NCBI GenBank assembly: GCA_016648135.1
Contig: JADDOH010000466.1
Span: 124,001-188,000 of the forward strand
Source of the DNA: Agrypnia vestita
Taxonomy: Eukaryota > Arthropoda > Insecta > Trichoptera > Phryganeidae
Direction of reading: 5' to 3'
DNA length: 64,000 nt
Under the pieces are notes generated by a model. That model was not told where the DNA came from and searched no databases. It saw only the letters and a program-made list of their open reading frames with translations. This document shows, in pieces, positions 1 through 9,362 of this stretch. A program made the translations under genes and the position numbers. How positions within the stretch are numbered: the first letter of the stretch is position 1; each line of letters starts with the position of its first letter.

Positions 1-344
1 ATTTTGATTGGTTGAAACCGATATCCTACGTATTCTACGCCAACCGCTAGCCAGGATTTAAACCTTTAAAAATCCGACCAGTGACAGATGGAAAGCGGTG
101 TGTGCCGGTGTCTTTTCTACTGAGAACTGACATTCTTTTTTCGTGTGGTATCCGAATCCGACGTAGACGCAGCATCAGTTCGCATAAGCCTTTCGGAATA
201 GACAGATCAATCTGTTCCGGATTCGACAAAGCCGGGAGAATTGGAAATTGGATCTGCATTCGACATACCAGGCAAATGCTAAGTACAATTTGTCAGCTGT
301 GCACGTAGTTAGCTTTGGCCTAGTGTACTTCAGGTGTCAGGGGA

Positions 345-464
345 TCATTATCGGCGGAGATTGGGAAGGAAAATATTTCTTTCCCGATCCCGACCCGCGT
401 GCGGTGGTGGCGATTCCGTCCGTCATCGCTCAGAACCCCTTTAACACCCACTTTAGACCCCGCC
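345..464. other. GC-rich unique-looking island
   Basis: This stretch is visibly richer in G and C than its surroundings and has no partner elsewhere in the window. It contains a near-palindrome, GGGAAGGAAAATATTTCTTTCCC-like, around 363-386. Short frames run through it but none resembles a known protein. It could be a host regulatory segment; that is inference only. Confidence 0.25.
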
Positions 465-679
465 CCCTCTCACTCTCTCTCGTTAGATCCCTGAATTGTT
501 CAGTAGTTCAATTTCTCTGACAAGATTAACACGCATGTGAACAATAGTGGTGATAGTTTTACAATACTATGGTTGGGGTGTATAGTGTTGTGAATGTAGT
601 AGTGTAGTGTTGGTCCTGACGAAGAGACGGGTACGTCTCGAAACCGGTAGACCGTAAATCTGGTAGTGGTTTTTACTAA
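465..679. mobile_element. MITE M5, copy lacking its left end
   Basis: The body matches the second copy at 11322-11552, sharing CACTCTCTCTC, the TGACAAGATTAA block and the CGAAACCGGTA block. The right end (about 640-679) reads, in reverse complement, TTAGTAAAAACCACTACCAG. That matches the left terminus of the 11.3-kb copy (TTAGTATAAACCACTACCAG), so the element has terminal inverted repeats of about 40 bp. A perfect 6-bp stem, GAGACG/CGTCTC with a GGTA loop, lies at about 624-639. No coding capacity is seen. It ends about 20 bp before a LINE fragment. Confidence 0.6.
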
Positions 680-694
680 GTTTACTAACATTCT

Positions 695-860
695 GCTCAG
701 AACCACTTTCGCCTCGTCCACTTTGATACACCTTCTCGTGCAAGCTCTCCAGTTTTTAGCCATCCCCCATTATTTGGTTTATGTTACAATGCCAGGTCCG
801 TGGACGCCCTCTGTTTCTGCCGCCTTCAACACTCGCCTCATAATTTTTAATAATCCACTA
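695..860 (-). mobile_element. RTE-a LINE fragment (C-terminal coding piece)
   Basis: On the minus strand this encodes scraps matching the far C-terminus of the family seen in full at 9363-10719: a NWRACTRRCIKVDEAKVV-like stretch and a GGRNRGRP-like basic block. Frame is lost between the two pieces. The plus-strand frame over the same bases is its antisense shadow. No tail or target duplication survives. Confidence 0.65.
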
Positions 861-879
861 GATTCTGGGGGCATCGAGA

Positions 880-1150
880 AGCGAAACTTCATTGACTATA
901 TAAGAGATGACAGGCCCGCAGCGGAAACGGTCAAGTTGTTGTGACGGTACACGATTGTCATAGAAACTAGCGAATTTCGAACCCGCGCGACCGACAAGAG
1001 TAAAGCGAAATAGAAAAGTACCTGCCTACGTATTAGTAAATCCCGAGTGACGAGTGCAAAATTGGCGTGAATTTAAGAACGGTGCTCCGATTAAATTCGT
1101 ATACAGTAAATTTAATGAATTTTTAATAACTTTTTAAGTGTTTAGTTGCT
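880..1150 (+). mobile_element. LTR-A fragment
   Basis: The piece holds a TATA-like word (CTATATAAGAG near 895-905) and, about 170 bp later, GAACGGTGCTCCGATTAAATTCG. That second block recurs near 32180 and 62890-62915 and in divergent form at 37.3 kb. The order promoter, then repeated leader, then T-rich end fits an LTR of a gypsy-like element. Boundaries and flanking duplications are not visible. A foldback element follows within about 60 bp. Confidence 0.4.
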
Positions 1151-1202
1151 CCATATATTTGAAATAAGACTGATAAATAACATATATACAACTTTTAAAT
1201 AT

Positions 1203-1632
1203 TTTATAATGAATATTATAGGTGTCTCATAGAGACGAAATTATATTTTTTATGGAAAAGTCTTTGGGTGTTCATAGGGCGTACGACCTATCGTACGGCT
1301 GGCTTAAGTGATGACCATTTCCACCCATGATAGAATACCGCATCTATAAAATTTTTGGAAATTGTATATTTAAGTTTTACAACCCTTTTTATTATAATTA
1401 TCATTAGAGCGACCGGCATCCAAATCTTTTTTATACCCCTTAATTAAACACAGATGTCACTAATGAGATATCTAATTTTGATTGAAATTTTTAAAGCAAA
1501 TCATAGAGACGATATTATATTTTTTTATGGGAAAGTTGATTATTAAAAATTGTCTTGATTAATGATCTCCCTGGGAGAAATGTCCAGTACTGTGTTCTGA
1601 AAAATTTGGACAAACTCTAAATATTCCGTATT
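1203..1632 (+). mobile_element. M2 foldback element, degraded copy
   Basis: Starts with TTATAGGTGTCTCATAGAGACGAAA, the M2 terminus, and continues through the GGCTTAAGTGATGA and CCACCCATGATAGAATACC blocks found in all good M2 copies. The right part (from about 1549) is the one-sided M2 end, GTCTTGATTAATGATC then GTCCAGTACTGTGTTCTG. The terminal GAGACGA word recurs near 1504 in direct rather than inverted orientation, so the copy is rearranged. AAATATT on both sides is a possible duplication. Confidence 0.6.
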
Positions 1633-1639
1633 TAAACAT

Positions 1640-2260
1640 TTTAGTGCTGACTGTTTTTTTCTATATACCTACTATTCAAATTTGCTGAACAAAAAACGAT
1701 AAAAAGAGGTTGTTTTTTAAATATTTAACATCTTTCTTATTTTAATAAAAATTTCACAATTAAAATGTTATTTTTATTTCAATAAAAACAAATTTTGTAT
1801 AGAGATTTTATGATTATATCAATAAAAAAATTATCACCATTTATTGCATCATACTTATCATAGAGAGAAAAGAAAAAAACTTGCATAAGGGGAAAATATT
1901 TTATTCAACAGATTCTCATGTAAAATTACCAACATTTATGTTTCGCTATGCATATTGCATATACCGCGAACGCCCTTATTACAATTTGAGCAGACCAAGT
2001 TCGACCGCTTTAACGTTCCATATAATCGTTTTCATCACTGAAATCGTCTATTTCTTCGGAATACATCGTAATTTTTATGGGCTAAAGAAAATAGAATATA
2101 AATGATGTTTTTGCACAAATAACAGAAATTATAATAAAAAGATCATTCGCACTTTCTACGGATAAACACACTACCATCAACCGCCAACCGTTTGACATGT
2201 GTCAAAGTTTGCACGATCACACGTGCCATGGCGCTTCTCAGCACTCTAATGGTTAAAAAT
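1640..2260. other. AT-rich stretch, nothing recognised
   Basis: Mostly A/T homopolymer-rich sequence. A 74-codon open frame at 1881-2105 has no recognisable motif and is expected by chance. No repeat partner was noticed in the window. Confidence 0.5.
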
Positions 2261-2267
2261 GTTTGGA

Positions 2268-2370
2268 TATTCTTAGGGTGGAATCACTCGAGCCCGCTAA
2301 TACAGGTCCTAGGGCCTGCGGCCACCCTATGAAAGATTTCCATACGCGTTTTCAATGTGAAAATCTTCTT
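2268..2370 (-). mobile_element. M2 fragment
   Basis: Contains CGCTAATACAGGTCCTAGGG and a CCACC..ATGAAAGATTTCCATACG block that align with the minus-oriented M2 copy at 48768-48895. Both termini are missing. Confidence 0.5.
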
Positions 2371-2379
2371 CCGCGCTAG

Positions 2380-2640
2380 TTTTCTTTTCGTCTCAGATGA
2401 CAATCGGCCACTTTGTGCGTGTTCCACTGATTTGTCATTGAATTCGCGTTTTGTCTCGCGCTCCGGGGTTGTTTATTTGCAGCCTCTGGATAGGAACTTC
2501 CTGCCCTGCCGAAAGGGCGGGGGTGTAAATGTTTACCGGGGAAGCGCCCTTCTAACGAGTCCCCCCGCTTCCGCTGCCTCCATTCTTCTCCGAGCGGCTT
2601 ATCTTCCACCCCCCGGACGCCGAAATTTCGGCTTTCTGAA
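2380..2640. other. GC-rich unique-looking island
   Basis: GC-rich patch with two forkhead-like words, TTGTTTATTT near 2468 and TGTTTACC near 2530. Both strands have open frames here (about 77-115 codons) with no recognisable motif; these are common in GC-rich patches with few stops. A regulatory role is inferred only from composition and context. Confidence 0.25.
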
Positions 2641-2929
2641 ATGTGGAAAAAATATATATAGCGAAATACAGAAATTTTTCTCGCATTTTCTCGTACAGAA
2701 ATAGAAAAACAATGCTCCGTGAGTAATTACGATTTTACGCAAATTACCGCGGCGGAGGTCTCAGGATGCGGTTACACTGGCTTGTGACTTTTATCGCTCT
2801 GAATCTAACTTATTATATTCCTGCTATAAATTATCTACTATTTTTTTAATTTTTGAGTTTGTAATTCGTGGTGGAATTCCATTTTAATGATTATATTAAA
2901 ATAATTTTGAACTTTTATCCAGGGTTGGA

Positions 2930-3335
2930 GGATATATCGTCATAATCTTAGAACAACGACGCATGTGATTTTTCTCAAGTTTGCAGGAGAGCAGTTTGAA
3001 GTTTTTTTTTTGCATAAATACACTTTATGTCATAGCTCGATAACTACAAAAGATTTTCCTTTTAAACTTGGGTTAGTTATTTAAGATGGATACATTTAAA
3101 TCCTCAATATAGTCAGCGCAGTCAACGACGTTTATACACATGCTGCATTTTTCTACGATCGCAAATCAGAACCGTCGTTATACCGACTTCGTATAACGAG
3201 GGTTAAATTAATGAGAATAATACACTTTTTATATACCATTAGATGGCACCTTTTTTCACTTTTTAACAATCCAAAAAAGTCAATATAGAATTTTTTGCAC
3301 ATCCGTCAGTGTTCTACGATCATGACGATATATCC
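2930..3335. mobile_element. MITE with about 38-bp terminal inverted repeats
   Basis: The left arm 2930-2967 begins GGATATATCGTCATAATC. The reverse complement of 3298-3335 begins GGATATATCGTCATGATC and continues with AGAAC and GATGTG in both, about 80 percent identical by eye. The interior is AT-rich and noncoding and holds a short CGTTATAC/GTATAACG inverted pair near 3177-3200. Flanking duplication is not clear. Superfamily unknown. Confidence 0.5.
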
Positions 3336-3344
3336 GCGGATATT

Positions 3345-5050
3345 TATCACGATATTTATGGCTTGATTTTTATTTTTGATACATATCCAAAAAAAAATCT
3401 GTATTCGTGACTAGATGACGCAATTTATTTCACACAAAGAAACAAACACCCATACACAACATTAGAAAAAGCAACTTTTATAACTTATACACAATAATTG
3501 CATATATTAGCTTTTTTCAATATGCAATTCATTTATTTAATAAATAATATTTCATATACAAAAAAAAATAAAAATCCTAATTATTTCGAGTTTGTATCAA
3601 TCGACGTGTGCAACAAAAGAGAAAAAAAGTTTGTATATATATCCAATTTTTGATATATACCGGATATATTTAAAAAAAAAAGATTTTTTGATTTTTTAGT
3701 ATAAAAATCGGATTTTTTCGAATCCTGCTTTTATCCACTATGACTTGTTTTTTGACCGTACCGGTTTCAGCTTACCACGGCTATTTTCAAACCTGTACAT
3801 TATTCTCTTAAGCTAGCATTTATATAATTTTACCACAAGGGTGTCGAATATAGAGTATATATACTATATATGACAAGAAAACTTGACTTGGGACTTCTAT
3901 AATTTATCTTAAATAAAATAGAAAGCTTTCCTTTTTCACATAATTAATTCTACTTTTGTAGTTCTCTTATTTAACAAAGAACTTCTTGCCGATGCAGCAT
4001 TTTCTATGAAACCCTGTTGTCATTGTCACAGCTGACATTTCTGGTAAAAGGCTGCGTTTGTCTTTCTTATTATTTCTTCCTCTCCGTCGTTTTCCGACAC
4101 TGCTATAATATTCCTCATTAAGTACCTTTACCTTTTGCTTCACAAAAATATTATAGTACTAAAAATTTGGCTTCATAATTTGTTTGCTGATCTACAGTTT
4201 AGGCATAGATGGGTTAATACCACCCACCACCCCCTTAATATTTTTTAAATTATTTATTAATAATACACGCCGAGAATTGGGATTTTACGTGATATGAAAC
4301 GCTTAGTATCCAAATAGCATAGAAATTAAATTCACGAGAAGAATATTATAAAAAATTAAAAAATATACTTGTAAATACAATAAGTAACAAGAATATAAGA
4401 AGAAAATGATAAAAATGATTAAAAATAAATGTATATATTTTGTTTTTTATTTTATTTATTTATCTTCTTTCATCTTGACACACGACCTGGGAAATGGAGC
4501 TGCTCATCTCACTAGGAAGAACCTGTGCCGATATGAGTTGCTGACAATATTGTGAGAACAAAATTAATAAAGTTATTAAACAAAATACTACATAACTTTA
4601 AGATTAATCAATTAATTAAAGATATCAATATAAAATGTGGATAGTAAAAACAGTAGAAAAGCATTTATATAATATATGTAAAGAATCATATATATGGATA
4701 GTAACAACATATAAATATTATTGATGAACAGAGCAAAAACCATAGTTAAAAAGCATATATGTATATTTATATATATATATATATAAAAAATTAATGAATG
4801 TTTGTGTATATTAAATAGTGATAAATAAATTACAGTTTAATGAGCAATAAATTATGACCTGTTTTTGGCAGTTGGGTATTTGTGCAAATCTTCACGAATA
4901 GTGTTCTGTAGAAAGTTTAAAGTAGTAGTAGTATATCAATATAATAATATTTTTACATATAGGTATGTTCTGAGAAAATAGATAAAAATATAGAGGTATC
5001 ATTACCGAAAATATAGAAAAAAAACTACAAATGTCCCCATCATGTCCATT
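3345..5050. other. AT-rich stretch with simple repeats, no gene seen
   Basis: Long AT-rich sequence with T and A runs and a (TA)n run near 4765-4785. No open frame above 60 codons and no family match were noticed. Confidence 0.5.
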
Positions 5051-5055
5051 CAAAT

Positions 5056-5243
5056 GAGTAGCTTGTTGGTGTAATGGTCATGATGCTCGCCTAGTGATCT
5101 GATGTTCGGTGGTTCGAGCGCCATTCCAGGACATCGTCAAGTTAGTCTTATTCTCATAGCACAAGCGTTAAGCTTATATTGAGAATAGTAAAAATATTGA
5201 TGCGACACGCATTCCGTGTTCGCGTCTCTATTTAAAAAAAAAA
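5056..5243 (+). mobile_element. tRNA-derived SINE (family S1)
   Basis: Starts GAGTAGCTTGTTGGTG, with an A-box-like TGGTGTAATGGTCATGATG and a B box GGTTCGAGCGCC spaced as in a tRNA gene. A shared body follows (AGTTAGTCTTATT, CACAAGCGTTAAGCTTA, CCGTGTTCGCGTCTCTATTT), ending in a 10-A tail. Copies of the same length and structure lie at 39527-39727 (minus) and 55917-56101 (plus). SINEs are transcribed by RNA polymerase III from the internal boxes and mobilised by a LINE. Confidence 0.85.
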
Positions 5244-5286
5244 CGAAAGATTTTACGATTTGGAACATATTTAGAAATTTAAAAAA

Positions 5287-5425
5287 TTTGGTAATGTATG
5301 GTCACTTAAGCCAGCTCATACAGATCGTAAGCCCTGGAACATCGTTTAAAAACGACTTCCATACACGTTTTTCACATAAATAGCTTCGTCTCTGTGAGGT
5401 TTCTATAATATATCTTAATTTGAAT
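5287..5425 (-). mobile_element. M2 fragment
   Basis: Reads TCACTTAAGCCAGCTCATACAG, then TTCCATACACG, then the inverted M2 terminus AGCTTCGTCTCTGTGAGG. This is the reverse of the plus-oriented copies at 1.2 and 63.1 kb. Only one arm is present. Confidence 0.65.
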
Positions 5426-5429
5426 ATCA

Positions 5430-6140
5430 CGTTGTTGTAATTAACTTACATATGTCGCATTTAATGTACATGTATTTTGTTTTTCATTGCTTTAATGGCA
5501 CTCGCAACACTCGCATCCCGCTTCTGTGGTCTTCGCAGCTGTGGCAGTAAAAACTGACATGACGTGCGATGGCCTTGCTGTTTACACAAGGTCCTCGATT
5601 TCTGTAACATTCTCGTATATACTCGCGCATTCGACAGACTTCCAGGGTATTCCAAAATCTTGTAAACTGATTCAAATCATTCCATAATCCTCGAATTACT
5701 TTTGTTTCCAGAAACTCTTGACAATGCACAGACAACGTAAAGTTTTTACGTACCAAGCTCTCACTTTCATTGTATTTAGGATTCGAAAATGAATTATTAC
5801 ACCACCCGAAACAATTATTACAGATGGTACGGCACAACTTATCTCTTTTGACACATTGAAGTATTTCGATAGAAGTTGAACGGAAATATTTGCGGCGCGT
5901 GTGTGAATCGGCGACACGGAATAACTTTCGGGTCCTCTGCCATATTGGATTATTTGTGAATGATTCGGGGTTTAATTAAAAGCTTGTCTGGTCGGCGACC
6001 TTCGCACAGTTCTCACGCTCAATGTATCGGACACTAGGTAGGTACGCTCGCACACAATCATTTACTTAGGATTAATTAGCTATTTCACGGGATGGGTCTG
6101 TGCTTTAATTAAATTCCCCTCGTATTAACGAGTATGTACA
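5430..6140. other. No recognised feature
   Basis: Moderately AT-rich sequence. Overlapping minus-strand open frames at 5461-5917 (64-117 codons) contain many Cys and Arg but no family motif that I recognise, and have no start or splice context that makes them convincing. Left unassigned. Confidence 0.4.
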
Positions 6141-6151
6141 CACATATAAGA

Positions 6152-6245
6152 GAACTAACTAACTGACTAACTAACCATCGCGCTTTTTCCTCGCAGGAGT
6201 AGGCACAGAAGGTAGAACGCCACCCTTTTGCCTTAGCGTTTCAAT
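6152..6245 (-). mobile_element. RTE-a LINE 3' end
   Basis: Read on the minus strand, this is the conserved RTE-a terminus: GGCGTTCTACC, TGCCTACTCCTGCGAGG, then CGCGATGG and a (TTAG)n tail at 6152-6175 with one variant unit. Only the last 90 bp or so of the element are present. It abuts the jockey-like fragment that starts near 6250. Confidence 0.7.
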
Positions 6246-6249
6246 TTTA

Positions 6250-6745
6250 TCTCATATATTTTATTGTGACAACACTAGAACCAACTCGCATTTTAGTTAT
6301 TTTAGCTCCCAGACTACATAGGCGAAGTAACAGCTATGCGCATATCTCTGATGTCTTTAATTCCAGTTTAGCACAATATAAAGATTCGCTACTAAAAGAT
6401 GTAGACAGAGTAAAGAATGCAGATATTAGGAATGAATGTAAAGCTGACCTTAGCATAATTAATAGAATTTAAAAAAGGCTCGTTTGGGTTTGTTGCGTGT
6501 TGAGCGAATGAATGATGAAAGAATGGTATGAAAGTTGTAAGAAAGATATATAATGCAAGTGTTGATGGCGCCAGAAAGAGAGGGCGACCGCGGAAGACGC
6601 GGCATGACCAGATTAACCGATACTGGAAGATGGTCCCGTTAGACGTACGAATGTGTATCTTCTCTGCCTACCTCCACGGGGAAACGGCGTGATGGTAAGT
6701 AAGTAAGTAAGCTACTAAAAGCTCTACACCCTGGCGTCCGCGAGG
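6250..6745 (+). mobile_element. Jockey-like LINE 3' fragment, split by an insertion
   Basis: Positions 6250-6398 match 54058-54210 closely (TTGTGACAACACTAGAACCA, GTAACAGCTATGCGCATATC, TTTAGCAC.ATATAAAGATTC). The match resumes at 6711 after a 312-bp insertion. The protein reads LHRxxNSYAHISDxFNSSL, like the C-terminal tail of jockey/CR1-type reverse transcriptases. The second copy at 54 kb has the uninterrupted site, so this copy is older than its insertion. Confidence 0.7.
6399..6710 (+). mobile_element. RTE-a LINE, 5'-truncated, nested
   Basis: Flanked on both sides by GCTACTAAAAG (6388-6398 and 6711-6721), an exact 11-bp target duplication. It encodes the end of the RTE-a reverse transcriptase: DRVKNADIRNECKADLSIINRI, then stops and frameshifts through the HVERM and basic GRPRKT-like regions. 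It ends GGAAACGGCGTGATGG and (TAAG)3-4. The empty site is preserved at 54 kb. This is a dead-on-arrival insertion produced by incomplete reverse transcription. Confidence 0.9.
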
Positions 6746-6800
6746 CGCACTCGTATCACAAAAAACTCGCATGTCGAGGTGCCACTGTATCTAAATCTAT

Positions 6801-7256
6801 TTGATATTTTGTATTTTACAACGCAATTATTTTCCTACCAACACTCGCATAATTATGTATTATTTGCGCCGAATTGGAGTTGAGACGTATCTTGTGGTAA
6901 GATTAGATAACTCTCCCTACGTTAATATTTTACTGAATATTATAGTAGTAATGTTACATCCCAGTCTAAAACTAACAAATTCAATAGACGATCCTATCCA
7001 GCCGGGATGTTTTTTGCGGCGAGCACCCGACCAAAGGCGGTTCTGGTCCACGTTTCATCTGAAGCAGCCACTTCTGACGCAGATGGACCTAAATATTTAT
7101 TCTGGCTCTTCAAGAACAACATGCAAAACCGTTGATAAACTAATTTCCTCTTTGGCAGGAACCGCTATTCCAGTACGCTGTTTTGTGTATGTACTTAAGA
7201 AACCGCCAGGGGAAAATATAGGTCCAGCCTATGAGAAAAATTACAATTATTTATAA
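6801..7256 (+). CDS. Uncharacterised 151-codon open frame
   Basis: The longest open frame in the window that is not a recognisable transposon protein. The first 60 residues are hydrophobic and AT-driven. From about residue 65 the composition becomes ordinary (PGCFLRRAPDQRRFW, GTAIPVRCFVYVLKKPPG). No domain is recognised and there is no clear promoter or intron signal. The reverse strand over 7000-7250 also has a sensible-looking frame with breaks, so this may be a decayed transposon piece read in either direction. It may not be a gene. Confidence 0.15.
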   Translation: MIFCILQRNYFPTNTRIIMYYLRRIGVETYLVVRLDNSPYVNILLNIIVVMLHPSLKLTNSIDDPIQPGCFLRRAPDQRRFWSTFHLKQPLLTQMDLNIYSGSSRTTCKTVDKLISSLAGTAIPVRCFVYVLKKPPGENIGPAYEKNYNYL

Positions 7257-7342
7257 ATGTTATTATGTAAAGCATTAAAAAAAATTTTAATCATTTTATT
7301 TGACTTGTATTGAAGCGAACGAATTTTAAATATTGAAAATAT

Positions 7343-7490
7343 TTTGCCCAAATTTTTCACGAACACAATACTGGATTTTATCCCCAGGGGGACATCATTA
7401 ATCAAGACAAGAAGCTATTTTTTTATATGAGAAAGTAGATATGTAAGCCTTTTCGGGTGTCCATAGGGCTTACGACCGTAAAGATTGTAA
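7343..7490 (-). mobile_element. M2 fragment with its one-sided end
   Basis: Contains CCCAAATTTTTCACGAACACAATACTGGATTTT and GACATCATTAATCAAGACA, the one-sided end also seen at 23890, 63075 and, reversed, at 1549 and 37795. It is followed by GAGAAAGTAGATATG and a GGGTGTCCATAGGGCTTACGACC block. The GAGACGA terminus is eroded. Confidence 0.55.
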
Positions 7491-7851
7491 TAATTATTAT
7501 TTAGGTATAACTTGTACAATTAAGGAGCATTTAGCTTGATTAAATTTCAATATCTGTTCACAATTTTGTAATCATCTTTTGGAAACAAACCATTCTTTTG
7601 ATTTTTTTTTTTTTTTGCAATTTTTACATTCAAGTAATAGAGTTGTTTGATAATTAAATAAAATGTAAATAGCAAAGTAAATATTATAAATAACTAGGTC
7701 CTTTTTGCAAATTTCTTTTAAAATAAGTTATTTTTGTTTTTGTTAATGTTGTATGTTTCACCCATTTCTACTAGCTTGCCCACCAAGTTTATGCTCATTA
7801 GAAACGTTCCATGGTGTTACACTTAGAGTATATATACAATTTATATACTCT

Positions 7852-8883
7852 AATTTTTTTTTTTTTTTTTACAGTTTTAATTTATTTTTTAAAAATATTT
7901 ATTACATTAAACATATGCCAAACTGCACAGCAGTTTTACGGCATGGTTGCCTTCAATATTTGACAATAATTTTTATTTTATAATGAAGATAGTAGGTTAT
8001 TATCGAGTGTTGCATATTTTTTTACAAGTGATACATGATATGTAATTATAAATTAATGTAAGATTAGGTTCATAGCTTTAATATATATTCTTTTAGCTTG
8101 TACTTTTTTGAAGCCAATGGAGTTTTTTTGTCTTGCATCATCTCAAAGAATTTTTTATCTAATTTATTAAAGATTCTTGGCACAATATATTCTCTTTTCC
8201 TTTCGCCATACACGTTGTTAGTGATTGGTATTCTCATTGTTCGTCCTGTCGATCTGGTTGCATAGTTATGGTGCGTGTCAGTGTGTATATTAATATTATT
8301 TATCATTTCTTCTAGTATTATATTATATTTTACTTTTTGGTCAATTGGTAATATTTTGCATACTTTGAATAATTTATTATAATCATCCTTGTACATACAT
8401 TTGGTTCTATTATCTACCATAAGTTTTAGGAATCTTAATTGTAACTGTTTGATTTTATCAATGTATGTTTTATAGGTAAGACCATAACTGCTCACGCCAT
8501 AACTGATAACCGAGTCAACCATCGCGAAGTAAAGAGCGTACAGTGTGCCCCGAGAGCTACATAGTCTTAGCATGTGAAATGCACTTAGCATGGATCTCAG
8601 TTTTTTACAAATATTATCAATATGTTGTTTCCAATTAAAGTGTTTATCAACTATTAAACCTAAATAAGTATATTGTTCCACCTCTTGGATTTTTTCACAG
8701 TTGCAGTTTATCGGATTTGTATGGTTGGTATGTAGGCACTCGTAGCAATGTCCAATGAGATTAATTTGAAAATTTTTTGGTGTGGCTCGCGGGGACCGGA
8801 TATGTAAATACTGAGTTTTTTTAACATTTAGTATGATTCCGTTGTCATGTGCCCATTTTATTATATTAGTCAAGTCACTTTGG
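7852..8883 (-). mobile_element. Jockey-type LINE, 5'-truncated, with poly(A)
   Basis: A minus-strand non-LTR retrotransposon. Its 3' end is the T run at 7852-7871 (poly(A) on the minus strand), with an AATAAA signal about 15 bp upstream of it. The coding part occupies 8070-8873, followed by about 200 bp of 3' UTR. The 5' break is near 8883, just downstream of where the catalytic YADD motif would be. No convincing direct target duplication was found. A poly(A) tail separates this family from the tetranucleotide-tailed RTE-a family next to it. Confidence 0.8.
8070..8873 (-). pseudogene. Reverse transcriptase C-terminus (thumb and tail), jockey-type
   Basis: This 267-codon open frame starts just after the missing YADD box. 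NVKKTQYLHI (residues 17-26) is the conserved N..KT segment. YTYLGLIVDKHFNWKQHI (68-85) is the block after the palm, and VISYGVSSYGLTYK (122-135) plus QLQLRFLKLM is the typical thumb region. The end YGERKREYIVPRIFNKLD resembles the jockey C-terminus. The frame is intact, which suggests a fairly recent insertion, but the fingers, catalytic aspartates, endonuclease and ORF1 are absent, so it cannot be active. The first ATG is only a convenience start. Confidence 0.85.
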
Positions 8884-8889
8884 ATATTG

Positions 8890-9350
8890 TTTCAATTAGA
8901 GCGAAAATAATGATTTTAGGTTCCGCTGGCCAGGCGTACTCTGCTTGTAGGATTGTATCTTGCGCTTGCTTGCCTTGGCTTGTGTTGAGATCTGTGCGTT
9001 TTTTTTGTCTTTGAGTGTTCTTTTTATGACGACTTTTGCTTTTTCCTACTGGACTTAATTAGGTAGGACCATCGGACGTTTCTAATGATCCTAAACTCGG
9101 TGGGCATGCTAGAAGAAATGGGTGAAAAATAACTTTTTATACTACGTCTGGAGAAAAAAACAAAGCAACATATTTGTATGTTAGGTATTGAATACAGAAA
9201 TTTCGTATTTTTATTACACTTAATATAACAAAAAAACTGAGATAGGTCGCTTTCGTGTCGGGCCTGGGTAAATTTTGTGAGGACCGTGACCATTCTTCTT
9301 TGATGTCCTTTTTTCTGTTATTTATTGAAAGATTTCAATGTTTTTTTCAC
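8890..9350. other. No recognised feature
   Basis: Separates the two large LINE pieces. A minus-strand frame at 9024-9293 ends in the basic stretch RRSIKSYFSPIS...SSRKKQKSS, which is not diagnostic. It could be more of a LINE 5' region, but nothing supports that. Confidence 0.35.
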
Positions 9351-9362
9351 CAATTTATTAGT

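Noticed and set aside
5461..5917. Cysteine-rich small secreted protein on the minus strand
   Set aside because: Three overlapping frames in different phases, no convincing signal peptide and no conserved cysteine spacing that I recognise.
7852..8883. Target duplication CTCTAATT/AATTAGAG around the jockey-type LINE
   Set aside because: The two words are inverted relative to each other, not direct, so they are not a target site duplication.
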